6,605 bases of DNA, from NCBI GenBank assembly GCA_903904495.1, contig CAIVCU010000235.1:1-6605 (forward strand). Reading direction: 5' to 3'. Positions 1-6,496 of the stretch are shown here, one piece after another. The notes beneath the pieces were generated by a model. That model had not been told where the DNA came from. It did not search any database and saw nothing but the letters and a program-made list of their open reading frames with translations. This DNA comes from an uncultured Chlorobiaceae bacterium. Lineage in GTDB: Bacteria; Bacteroidota; Chlorobiia; Chlorobiales; Chlorobiaceae. Every line of letters begins with the position of its first letter. Positions within the stretch are counted from its first letter, which is position 1. The translations under genes and the position numbers were made by a program.

Positions 1-995
1 CATTCTGTACCATAGAACCCAATGTCGGAACTGTCCTGGTGCCTGACGAGCGAATGCAGCAGATTGCCGATGTCGTTCATACACCGACTCTTGTTCCTGC
101 AACGCTTGAAATTGTTGATATCGCAGGCCTTGTAAAAGGGGCAAGCAAGGGAGAAGGCCTGGGGAACCAGTTCCTGTCACATATCAGGGAGGTTGATGCG
201 ATTGTGCATGTCGTTCGATGTTTTGATGATGATAACATCATCCATGTCGAAGGCCGTATCGACCCTGCTGACGATATTGTCACTATTGAAACGGAGCTGA
301 TGCTGGCTGACCTTGACAGTATGGAGCGCCGGATTGAACGTCTCAGAAAAAATGCCAAAAAAGAAAAAGATCTGCTGATGCAGGTTGATCTCGCTGAAAA
401 AATAATCAGTGGACTCAGTGATGGTATTCCCGCACGAAATATTATTGAAACTGCTGAAGAAAAAGAAATGGCCCGGCAGTTTTTCCTTTTATCGTCAAAA
501 CCCATCCTTTTTGCCGCCAATGTTGCTGAATCAGACCTCCCTGATGGAAATGATTATTCAAAAAAAGTCGCGGAAGTAGCAGCGGCATCCGGTGCAAAAA
601 TGCTGATTATCAGTGCACAGACAGAAGCCGATATAGCCGAACTTCCTGAAGAAGAACGGCCGGAATTTCTCGAAAGCATTGGCCTGAACATGTCGGGCCT
701 TGATCGACTGATTAAAACAGCGTATGATCTGCTCGGACTGCAGACCTATTTTACTGCTGGTGAAAAAGAGGTTCATGCATGGACAATTCGCAAAGGCGCT
801 GCTGCACCGGAAGCTGCGGGTGCGATCCATTCCGATTTTGAAAAAGGGTTTATCCGGGCGGAAGTAATGTCATATCTTGATCTTATTGAGTTAGGTTCGG
901 AGCAGAAAGTCAAAGTGGCCGGCAAACTCCGCTCGGAAGGCAAGGAATACATTGTCAAAGACGGCGATGTCATTGTCTTCCGTTTTAACGTATAG
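1..995 (+). CDS. ychF: YchF/OLA1-family ATPase/GTPase, 5'-truncated by the window edge
   Basis: This is the 3' part of ychF, a TRAFAC-class P-loop NTPase that binds ribosomes and prefers ATP in characterised members. The frame is open from position 3, where the visible protein begins FCTIEPNVGTV. About 32 N-terminal residues, including the GxPNVGKS Walker A loop, lie upstream of the window. The 330 visible residues match the rest of a family about 363 residues long. Visible residues 39-42 (DIAG) followed by LVKGASKGEGLGNQFL are the G3/switch region. A lysine-rich, probably coiled-coil helical insert lies near residues 100-145. NVAE at 173-176 (bases 519-530) is the family's NxxE version of the G4 motif, which explains its relaxed nucleotide specificity. 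A G5-like ISAQTEADI follows. Residues about 247-330 form the C-terminal TGS domain, ending VIVFRFNV. The GTG at 39 is internal, not a start. murI follows 46 bp after the stop. Confidence 0.97.
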   Translation, partial: FCTIEPNVGTVLVPDERMQQIADVVHTPTLVPATLEIVDIAGLVKGASKGEGLGNQFLSHIREVDAIVHVVRCFDDDNIIHVEGRIDPADDIVTIETELMLADLDSMERRIERLRKNAKKEKDLLMQVDLAEKIISGLSDGIPARNIIETAEEKEMARQFFLLSSKPILFAANVAESDLPDGNDYSKKVAEVAAASGAKMLIISAQTEADIAELPEEERPEFLESIGLNMSGLDRLIKTAYDLLGLQTYFTAGEKEVHAWTIRKGAAAPEAAGAIHSDFEKGFIRAEVMSYLDLIELGSEQKVKVAGKLRSEGKEYIVKDGDVIVFRFNV

Positions 996-1041
996 CGTAA
1001 GCTTTTTAATTATTGACAGTTGTACATTATTCCCACCGGCA

Positions 1042-1857
1042 ATGATTCATAGTGTTACCTCAGAGAGTCCAATCGGAATTTTTGATTCGGGAATTGGCGG
1101 ACTGACTGTTGTCAAGGCGGTTCAGGCAGCCCTTCCTTCCGAGCGGATTATCTATTTTGGCGATACAGCAAGAGTTCCTTACGGCCCGAAGTCCCAGGTT
1201 ACCATCAGGAAGTATGCTTCTGACGATATTGCCATTCTCATGCGCTATCAGCCAAAAATGATCATTGTCGCCTGCAATACCGTTTCGGCGCTGGCGCTCG
1301 ATGTTGTTGAGAATGCATGCGGCGCAATTCCCGTTATCGGAGTTTTGAAAGCCGGTGCAGAACTGGCGGTGAAAGCAACAAGAAATAACCGTATCGGTGT
1401 CATCGGCACTCAGGCCACTGTCTCTTCAAATGCCTATGCCTGCGCTATCAACCTGCTCAATCCTGATATCGAGGTTGTCTCGCAAGCCTGCCCTCTCTTT
1501 GTCCCGCTCGCTGAGGAGGGCTTTATCGATCATCCCGCGACAAAACTTATTGCAAAGGAATATCTCTCAGAAATCAGTAACCAACGAATTGATACGCTTG
1601 TACTCGGCTGTACACACTACCCGATTCTTCGTCAGGTAATTGCAGAAACAATCGGTCAGGAAATCCGTATCATCGACTCCGCAGAAGCTGTAGCTCTCAG
1701 AACAAAACAACTGATGACGGAGTCAGAACTCCTTAACCCTGCCGGGACAGTCGGCTCTCCGCACCTGCTGGTGAGCGATCTGCCTCAAAAATTCAGTCTG
1801 CTCTATCAGCTTTTCATGGGTTCAGAGCTGCCGGATGTTGAACTGGTGGAAGTGTGA
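1042..1857 (+). CDS. murI: Glutamate racemase
   Basis: Cytoplasmic, cofactor-independent racemase that converts L-glutamate to the D-glutamate added by MurD during peptidoglycan precursor synthesis. The 271-residue length is normal for the family. Residues 11-23 (IGIFDSGIGGLTV) carry the conserved Asp-Ser of the active site, and PYGPKS at 46-51 is the substrate-binding loop. The two catalytic cysteines are present: Cys78 in VACNT and Cys190 in LGCTHYP. A typical GVIGTQATV segment lies at about 119-127, and IIDSAEAVA follows the second cysteine. The ATG at 1042 was chosen because it leaves only ten residues before the conserved IGIFDSG. An in-frame GTG at 952 would add 30 residues overlapping the end of ychF that do not look like MurI. 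There is no clear Shine-Dalgarno upstream (sequence ttcccaccggca). The 46-bp gap after ychF suggests possible co-transcription. Confidence 0.97.
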   Translation: MIHSVTSESPIGIFDSGIGGLTVVKAVQAALPSERIIYFGDTARVPYGPKSQVTIRKYASDDIAILMRYQPKMIIVACNTVSALALDVVENACGAIPVIGVLKAGAELAVKATRNNRIGVIGTQATVSSNAYACAINLLNPDIEVVSQACPLFVPLAEEGFIDHPATKLIAKEYLSEISNQRIDTLVLGCTHYPILRQVIAETIGQEIRIIDSAEAVALRTKQLMTESELLNPAGTVGSPHLLVSDLPQKFSLLYQLFMGSELPDVELVEV

Positions 1858-1991
1858 CATCCGAATGGAAAGTCCTCTATCTCTTCCGATAAATGACGTT
1901 GCTCTTCTTTTCGCTTTTGCCTTTTGTATCCTTACTTGTTACTTTCATTTTCGATTGGTGATTTTTGATATTTGACTTAAAACGGTACAGC

Positions 1992-2963
1992 GTGAAAGTA
2001 AACCTCGACAGAACTTCCTCAGGATTCTGCATTGGAGTGCAGGGAACCATATATGTCGCTGAAGAAAAGCTTCAGACTGAGGGAGGATTGTACTCTTTCG
2101 GCGATGTTGTCCATAATGAGGTTGAGGTGAAACGACTGGAGGCTCTCGGTCTTATCACTGTTGACGAATCTGCTTTTAAAAAGCTCAAAAATGCTCAGGT
2201 GCTTATCCGGGCACATGGAGAGCCACCTTCAACCTACAGGATTGCCAGGGAAAACAATCTGACCATTACGGATACAACCTGTCCGGTGGTTTCCCGACTG
2301 CAGCGTACGACCAGAATGCTCCACAAACTGGGATACCAGATCATCATATACGGTAAACATACGCATCCTGAAGTTATCGGCATCAACGGGCAGTGCGATA
2401 ATAGCGCCGTCATTATCAAACATCCGGACCTCAGCGACCTGGAAGAGATAAAGGCGCTTGACCCGGCAAAGAAAACAGCTCTTATTTCCCAGACAACCAT
2501 GGATATTCCGGGATTTTATGAGCTTAAAGGCAATCTTGAACACTATTTCGCACAAGCCGGTTCCGGCAATCCGTCTCCATGGCTGGCAATCCGTGATATT
2601 GACATTACGGCAGATATGACCAAGGTGCTCCCTATGCCGCAGCATCTCTTCAAGGATACGATTTGCCGCCAGGTATCAAGCAGAAACCAGAAACTTCATG
2701 ACTTCTCTCTTGCCAATGACGTAATTATCTTCGTGGCAGGGAAAAAAAGTTCAAATGGCCAGGTACTTTTCAATATCTGTAAGGCAGCAAATCCTCACAG
2801 CTACTTTATTGAAGATATCGATGAAATCCAGAAACCATGGCTGAAGAACAGTGACGGCAATACGGTTGACAATATCGGCGTATGTGGTGCAACCTCAACG
2901 CCAATGTGGCTTCTTGAAAAAGTTGCCCGCTATATAGAACAGAACTTTGGACAAAATCCATGA
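1992..2963 (+). CDS. ispH: 4-hydroxy-3-methylbut-2-enyl diphosphate reductase
   Basis: IspH (LytB) is an oxygen-sensitive iron-sulfur enzyme that reductively dehydroxylates HMBPP to IPP and DMAPP, the last step of the MEP isoprenoid pathway. It needs electrons from a ferredoxin or flavodoxin. Numbered from the GTG at 1992 (323 residues), the three cluster cysteines are Cys13 (SSGFCIGVQ), Cys97 (DTTCPVV) and Cys225 (DTICRQVSSRNQ). Substrate-binding elements are His41 (VHNEVE), His75 (RAHGEPPSTY), His125 and Glu127 (THPEV), Thr168/169 (SQTT), Ser253/254 with Asn255 (KKSSN) and Ser302 (GATSTP). A stretch at about 187-221 is longer than in the E. coli enzyme. The GTG was chosen because relatives I recall start MKxNLDRTSSGF. 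A TTG at 1965 would add nine residues; neither start has a strong ribosome binding site. The stop overlaps the next gene's ATG (ATGA, 2960-2963), so the two are probably translationally coupled. Confidence 0.95.
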   Translation: MKVNLDRTSSGFCIGVQGTIYVAEEKLQTEGGLYSFGDVVHNEVEVKRLEALGLITVDESAFKKLKNAQVLIRAHGEPPSTYRIARENNLTITDTTCPVVSRLQRTTRMLHKLGYQIIIYGKHTHPEVIGINGQCDNSAVIIKHPDLSDLEEIKALDPAKKTALISQTTMDIPGFYELKGNLEHYFAQAGSGNPSPWLAIRDIDITADMTKVLPMPQHLFKDTICRQVSSRNQKLHDFSLANDVIIFVAGKKSSNGQVLFNICKAANPHSYFIEDIDEIQKPWLKNSDGNTVDNIGVCGATSTPMWLLEKVARYIEQNFGQNP

Positions 2964-4930
2964 ATCCACTCTCGCTTACCATCAACGGAAAACTCGTTTC
3001 AGCCTCACCGGCTCACTCGATTCTTGATGCTGCTACGACCGCAGGCATTGAGATTCCAACCCTTTGTTTTCTGGATTCCCTGCACGAAACGGGTTCATGC
3101 TGGATGTGCATTGTGGAGATCAAAGGGAAAAACCGTTTTGTTCCAGCCTGCCACACGCTCGTGTCGGACGGAATGGTGATAGAAACCGATAATGAAACGC
3201 TGAACTCGATGAGGCGTCAGAGCCTTGAGAAAATAATCGAGGAACACAGCGGAGATTGCATGGGACCTTGCGAGCTGTCATGCCCTGCCGGTTGCGATAT
3301 ACCTGACTTTGTTGCGGCAATTTCAGCACAAAATGACAATGCAGCCATAAAAATAATCAAGGACACCATTCCTCTGCCGGGAATTCTCGGAAGAATATGT
3401 CCGGCGCCCTGTGAGGATGAGTGCAGAAGACATGGCTTAGATACTCCTGTTTCCATCTGTTCCTTAAAGCGGTATGCTGCTGACAGGGACAGTGAACGAT
3501 CCGACCGGTTTGTCCCGGAAAGTGCACCAAAAACAGGAAAAAAAGTAGCTGTCATAGGCTCCGGACCAGCCGGACTCAGCGCAGCTTATTTCCTTCTCCG
3601 CAATGGACATGCGGTAACTGTTTTTGAATCCGGTGCCCGGCCCGGAGGTATGTTGCGCTACGGCATTCCCCGCTTCAGACTTCCGGACAGTGTCATAGAG
3701 AGTGATATTGCAACCCTGCTCGCCATGGGTGTTGAGTTCCGCGTCAAAACAACATTCGGCAAAGAGATCACTGCCGAAGCACTGAAAAATGACTACGATG
3801 CTCTTTTTCTTGCTGTTGGTGCACAAATAGCAGCGTATATGAACATTTCCGGTGAGCATGAACCCGGAGTGACCAGCGGTATTGAATTTCTTCGTGCAGC
3901 GGCCTGCAGTGAACAAAAGAATCCAGGAGAACGTGTCATTGTTACCGGGGGCGGTGATACCGCTATTGATGCTGCAAGAACTGCAATCCGTCTTGGAGCG
4001 TCAACCGTAACTATCCTTTATCGGCGTTCAAAATATGAGATGCCGGCAAATACAGCCGAAATAGATGAAGCTCTTGCTGAAGGCATTACGCTCATTGAGC
4101 ATGCAGCTCCTACGGAGATCAGAACCGTTAACGGTACGCTTGAACTCACGGCGATACGCATGCAGCCGGGTGAACCGGACAAGAGCGGCAGGAGAAAGCC
4201 GATACCTGTCGAAGGTTCAGAGTTCACAATACCTGCAGACACGATAATATCGGCAATCGGTCAGCAGATTGATCCAGCTGCAGGAAATTCCGCACAAATA
4301 GGTGTTGAGCAGGGAGGGAAACTTAAAGTAAATCCCGAGACGCTGCAGACAGAAACTCCATGGATTTTTGCCGGAGGTGATTGTGTAACAGGTCCCGATA
4401 TTGCAATCCGCGCTGTTGAGCAGGGGAAACGGGCAGCTCATGCCATCAACCTCTTTTTAAACGGTGAAATTATAACTGCAGAGAAACACTCTTTCAACTC
4501 CTCCTTTGGAGCAAGGGATGAAGCCCCTCTCGCGTTCTACCAGAGAAAACCGCCTGCAGAAAGAGTCCCTGTGCCTGAGCTTTCTCTGGAGAGCCGCTCA
4601 AAAAATTTCATGGAAGTTGCTTTGGGTTATTCAGCGGATTTTGCCCGCCAGGAAGCTGAAAGATGCCTTCAATGCCGTTGCAGCGCTATCACGGATTGCC
4701 GTTTGAGGGAGCTTTCGAATCGCTTCAATCCCTTGCAACAAGCAGAAAAACATGATCATTCGGGCTTTTATAAAGCGGAAACAACCGATATAAGCATGGA
4801 AAGGGAAAAGTGCGTTGACTGCGGAATCTGTGTCCGGATACTTGAACAGATAGAGGGCAATGCAGCCTTTGACACTGACCAGATAACCGAAAGCTGTCCT
4901 ACCGGAGCGATCGCCTTAACCTTGAGGTAA
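2960..4930 (+). CDS. Multidomain iron-sulfur flavoprotein: NuoG-like [2Fe-2S] domain, GltD-like NADPH oxidoreductase, C-terminal ferredoxin motif
   Basis: Predicted cytoplasmic electron-transfer protein of 656 residues; its physiological partners cannot be read from the sequence. Residues 1-80 form a [2Fe-2S] plant-type ferredoxin domain like the NuoG N-terminus (Cys36, Cys47, Cys50, Cys64). His96 and Cys100/104/108/112, then Cys147/151/155/167, form the cysteine-rich GltD-type N-terminal region, which normally holds two [4Fe-4S] clusters. Residues 195-223 (VAVIGSGPAG...VFE) are the FAD dinucleotide fold. Residues 326-346 (VIVTGGGDTAIDAAR) plus YRRSKYEMPA at 354-363 are the nucleotide-binding insert, the arginines suggesting NADPH. 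FAGGDC at 470-475 is the second FAD motif. The tail holds Cys569/572/574/580 (RCLQCRC, then CRLRE) and a ferredoxin-like Cys618/621/624/646 (CVDCGIC, SCPTGAI). The start overlaps the ispH stop by 4 bp. It may be annotated simply as glutamate synthase small subunit, but no large subunit is nearby and the extra domains argue against that assignment. Confidence 0.9.
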   Translation: MNPLSLTINGKLVSASPAHSILDAATTAGIEIPTLCFLDSLHETGSCWMCIVEIKGKNRFVPACHTLVSDGMVIETDNETLNSMRRQSLEKIIEEHSGDCMGPCELSCPAGCDIPDFVAAISAQNDNAAIKIIKDTIPLPGILGRICPAPCEDECRRHGLDTPVSICSLKRYAADRDSERSDRFVPESAPKTGKKVAVIGSGPAGLSAAYFLLRNGHAVTVFESGARPGGMLRYGIPRFRLPDSVIESDIATLLAMGVEFRVKTTFGKEITAEALKNDYDALFLAVGAQIAAYMNISGEHEPGVTSGIEFLRAAACSEQKNPGERVIVTGGGDTAIDAARTAIRLGASTVTILYRRSKYEMPANTAEIDEALAEGITLIEHAAPTEIRTVNGTLELTAIRMQPGEPDKSGRRKPIPVEGSEFTIPADTIISAIGQQIDPAAGNSAQIGVEQGGKLKVNPETLQTETPWIFAGGDCVTGPDIAIRAVEQGKRAAHAINLFLNGEIITAEKHSFNSSFGARDEAPLAFYQRKPPAERVPVPELSLESRSKNFMEVALGYSADFARQEAERCLQCRCSAITDCRLRELSNRFNPLQQAEKHDHSGFYKAETTDISMEREKCVDCGICVRILEQIEGNAAFDTDQITESCPTGAIALTLR

Positions 4931-4949
4931 CAATGAGCAGTTACTTTTT
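4927..4949 (+). terminator. Weak stem-loop with T run between convergent genes (tentative)
   Basis: GTAAC at 4927-4931 and GTTAC at 4940-4944 form a 5-bp inverted repeat (6 bp with a G-T pair) around an 8-base loop, followed by five T at 4945-4949. The arms contain both converging stop codons. Position and T run fit a terminator for the ispH-flavoprotein transcript. The stem is short and AT-rich, so it may be weak or fortuitous. Confidence 0.25.
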
Positions 4950-5219
4950 CGGAGATTTCAGAAAGTCAAAAAGATGACCGAGCATAGTGATGATTGCATG
5001 AAACATAGTGCTGAACCAGAGACCGATATGCTGAAAAGCTTCATGTGTTGCACCACCTGTGAGCTGGAGATAAGCCGCATAAAGCACCAGAACAGCAGCT
5101 GTCACAAGAAATAACCGCATGACCCCTCTCAAAAAAGAGAAGAGGATCATGATCGCAAAGATGACAGCGATAACAAACAGTACAGGATGACCGACGAGGT
5201 AGTCAACAGCTTTTTCCAT
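4941..5219 (-). CDS. Small two-helix membrane protein of unknown function, downstream of lpxB
   Basis: I do not recognise this 92-residue protein. Two hydrophobic helices are clear, at about residues 13-30 (VLFVIAVIFAIMILFSFL) and 34-53 (MRLFLVTAAVLVLYAAYLQL), joined by a short basic turn RGVMR. Residues about 59-87 (HEAFQHIGLWFSTMFHAIIT onward) look amphipathic, and the end is basic (KSPKK). No cysteines or catalytic motifs are present. It begins 17 bp after the lpxB stop on the same strand, so it is probably in the lpxB transcript. A weak AAAGAGAA tract lies about nine bases before the ATG. Its hydrophobic composition and operon placement support a real inner-membrane protein. A role in lipid A or envelope work is only a guess from position. 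It converges on the flavoprotein gene with a 10-bp gap. Confidence 0.75.
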   Translation of the reverse strand: MEKAVDYLVGHPVLFVIAVIFAIMILFSFLRGVMRLFLVTAAVLVLYAAYLQLTGGATHEAFQHIGLWFSTMFHAIITMLGHLFDFLKSPKK

Positions 5220-5236
5220 AGTTACATTCTCTTTGT

Positions 5237-6379
5237 TTAAAGATATTCCTGCAAGACATCCGCGACTTTTTTTGAAGGAGAAGCACTGGCAAGATTATCA
5301 CGTGCCGCAAGTAACTCCCGGCGCATAGCGGCAGCTGATTCAGGGTTATCAAGAATCATTCTGGCATGCCGGTATATTTCCGCTCCATTGGCCTCATGCT
5401 GGATAAGCTCCGGTACTACCCTTTCACTGCTCCCAAGTCCTTTGGCTACTATATTAGCCAGCGATATATTTTTAAGCTTTACGACGAGACGGCCTATCAT
5501 GTAGTTAAGCATTCCCGTTTTATAGACAACAATCATTGGTACGCCAAAACAAAGCGATTCAAGAGTTGCAGTTCCCGAGGTCACCAGAGCTAGATCGCTG
5601 AACTGCATGACCTCATAGGCTGAACACGTAATAATGGAAAGATCACGGTAGTGAGATAAAACATGATAACTGGAGTCATCGAGGTGCGGAGCACGGCCGA
5701 AAAGAAATACCACCCGGTAATCCTTGCTCAGCATCCTGCCGGCTTTAAGCATTTCCGGCAGGATATGCGCAATCTCCTGAGAGCGGCTTCCGGGAAGCAG
5801 GCCGATAAGCCTTATATCGGACGGAAGATTATGCTTCTTCAAAAAAGAGTCTTTTGAAGGAAAAGAGAGTTCTGCAAGCTGTTCAATAACCGGATGGCCG
5901 ACAAATTCCGCATTGATGCCATGCCGGTTAAAAAATTCAACCTCAAAATTAAAGATAACAAGCAGCCTGTCAATATCACGTCTGATAGCTTTTACCCGAC
6001 CCTCTTTCCATGCCCAGACCTGAGGAGAGATATAAAAGATGACCGGAATGCCGAGCTCATGAAAAAATCGGGCCATCAAAAGATTCATCCCCGGATAATC
6101 AATGAGAAAAGCAGCTTGAGGTTTTTCCCTGCGTACAGCTGCCTTGAGGTCACGAATTACCCGTCGAAGAAATCCTGAATGCTTCAGCACATCAACAAAC
6201 CCCATGATGCTCATCTGTGAGGAATCATAAAGCAGTTCGGCGCCAAGAGCCCGAAGTTTCTGACCGCCGATACCAAACACCGTAACATCAGGTCTTGCTT
6301 TCAACAGTTCAGCAATAACTCCGGCAGCATGCATATCTCCTGAAACCTCACCTGCTAAAACAAAAAGCTTCTTTGACAT
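5237..6379 (-). CDS. lpxB: Lipid-A-disaccharide synthase
   Basis: LpxB (glycosyltransferase family 19) is a peripheral inner-membrane enzyme that condenses UDP-2,3-diacylglucosamine with lipid X to give the tetraacyl disaccharide precursor of lipid A. The 380 residues from the ATG at 6379 match the usual length of about 380. Motifs in order: GEVSGDMHA at 10-18, IGGQKL at 37-42, MGFVDVL at 59-65, IDYPGMN at 93-99, YISPQVWAWKEGR at 116-128, FVGHP at 159-163, LLPGSRSQEI at 194-203, TSGTATLES at 267-275, and SLANI with VVPELIQ at 306-327. The segment normally reading PFE appears here as NFE (144-146). The frame extends upstream to a TTG at 6463, but that lies at the predicted transcription start and the extra 28 residues are unlike LpxB, so 6379 is preferred. 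The upstream ribosome binding site is weak. Confidence 0.96.
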   Translation of the reverse strand: MSKKLFVLAGEVSGDMHAAGVIAELLKARPDVTVFGIGGQKLRALGAELLYDSSQMSIMGFVDVLKHSGFLRRVIRDLKAAVRREKPQAAFLIDYPGMNLLMARFFHELGIPVIFYISPQVWAWKEGRVKAIRRDIDRLLVIFNFEVEFFNRHGINAEFVGHPVIEQLAELSFPSKDSFLKKHNLPSDIRLIGLLPGSRSQEIAHILPEMLKAGRMLSKDYRVVFLFGRAPHLDDSSYHVLSHYRDLSIITCSAYEVMQFSDLALVTSGTATLESLCFGVPMIVVYKTGMLNYMIGRLVVKLKNISLANIVAKGLGSSERVVPELIQHEANGAEIYRHARMILDNPESAAAMRRELLAARDNLASASPSKKVADVLQEYL

Positions 6380-6468
6380 CAAACTGGAGAGATAATTGGA
6401 TGAACGACTCGGAAACAGTATTTTGTGACTTATTTGTCTTGAAAACGACTTGATAAGTTTCAATTCCC

Positions 6469-6496
6469 ATTATATCAAAATCAATAAAGAATGCAA
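6469..6496 (-). promoter_or_regulatory. Predicted extended -10 promoter for lpxB
   Basis: On the minus strand, TATAAT (complement of 6469-6474) is preceded by TGA, giving a TGnTATAAT extended -10. Sixteen bases further upstream is TTGCAT (complement of 6491-6496), a partial -35. Transcription would begin near 6461-6463, leaving a leader of about 83 bases before the lpxB ATG. The -35 overlaps the ATG of the divergent phosphohexomutase gene. This is a consensus match by eye and assumes sigma-70-type recognition. Confidence 0.55.

Noticed and set aside
77..520. Antisense open frame of 147 codons within ychF.
   Set aside because: Serine/arginine-rich low-complexity translation, fully opposite a strongly recognised gene; a shadow of ychF codon use.
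1013..1018. Perfect TTGACA between ychF and murI as a possible -35 box.
   Set aside because: No acceptable -10 occurs 15-19 bases downstream; the sequence there is GC-rich (accggc) and reaches the murI start.
952..1041. N-terminal extension of murI from a GTG inside the end of ychF.
   Set aside because: The 30 extra residues are unlike any MurI N-terminus, and the ATG at 1042 gives the normal distance to IGIFDSG.
1866..1890. Imperfect GGAAAG/CTCTTCC stem just after murI as a terminator.
   Set aside because: The stem is interrupted and short, and no T run follows directly.
3464..3916. Antisense open frame of 150 codons within the flavoprotein gene.
   Set aside because: No recognisable domain, and it lies opposite well-conserved FAD-binding motifs on the plus strand.
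2960..4930. Calling the flavoprotein simply glutamate synthase small subunit (gltD).
   Set aside because: It has an added [2Fe-2S] domain and a cysteine-rich ferredoxin tail, and no gltB is adjacent; only the core is GltD-like.
6380..6463. lpxB starting at the TTG at 6463, giving 408 residues.
   Set aside because: The extra 28 residues do not resemble LpxB, and the predicted promoter starts transcription at about this codon.
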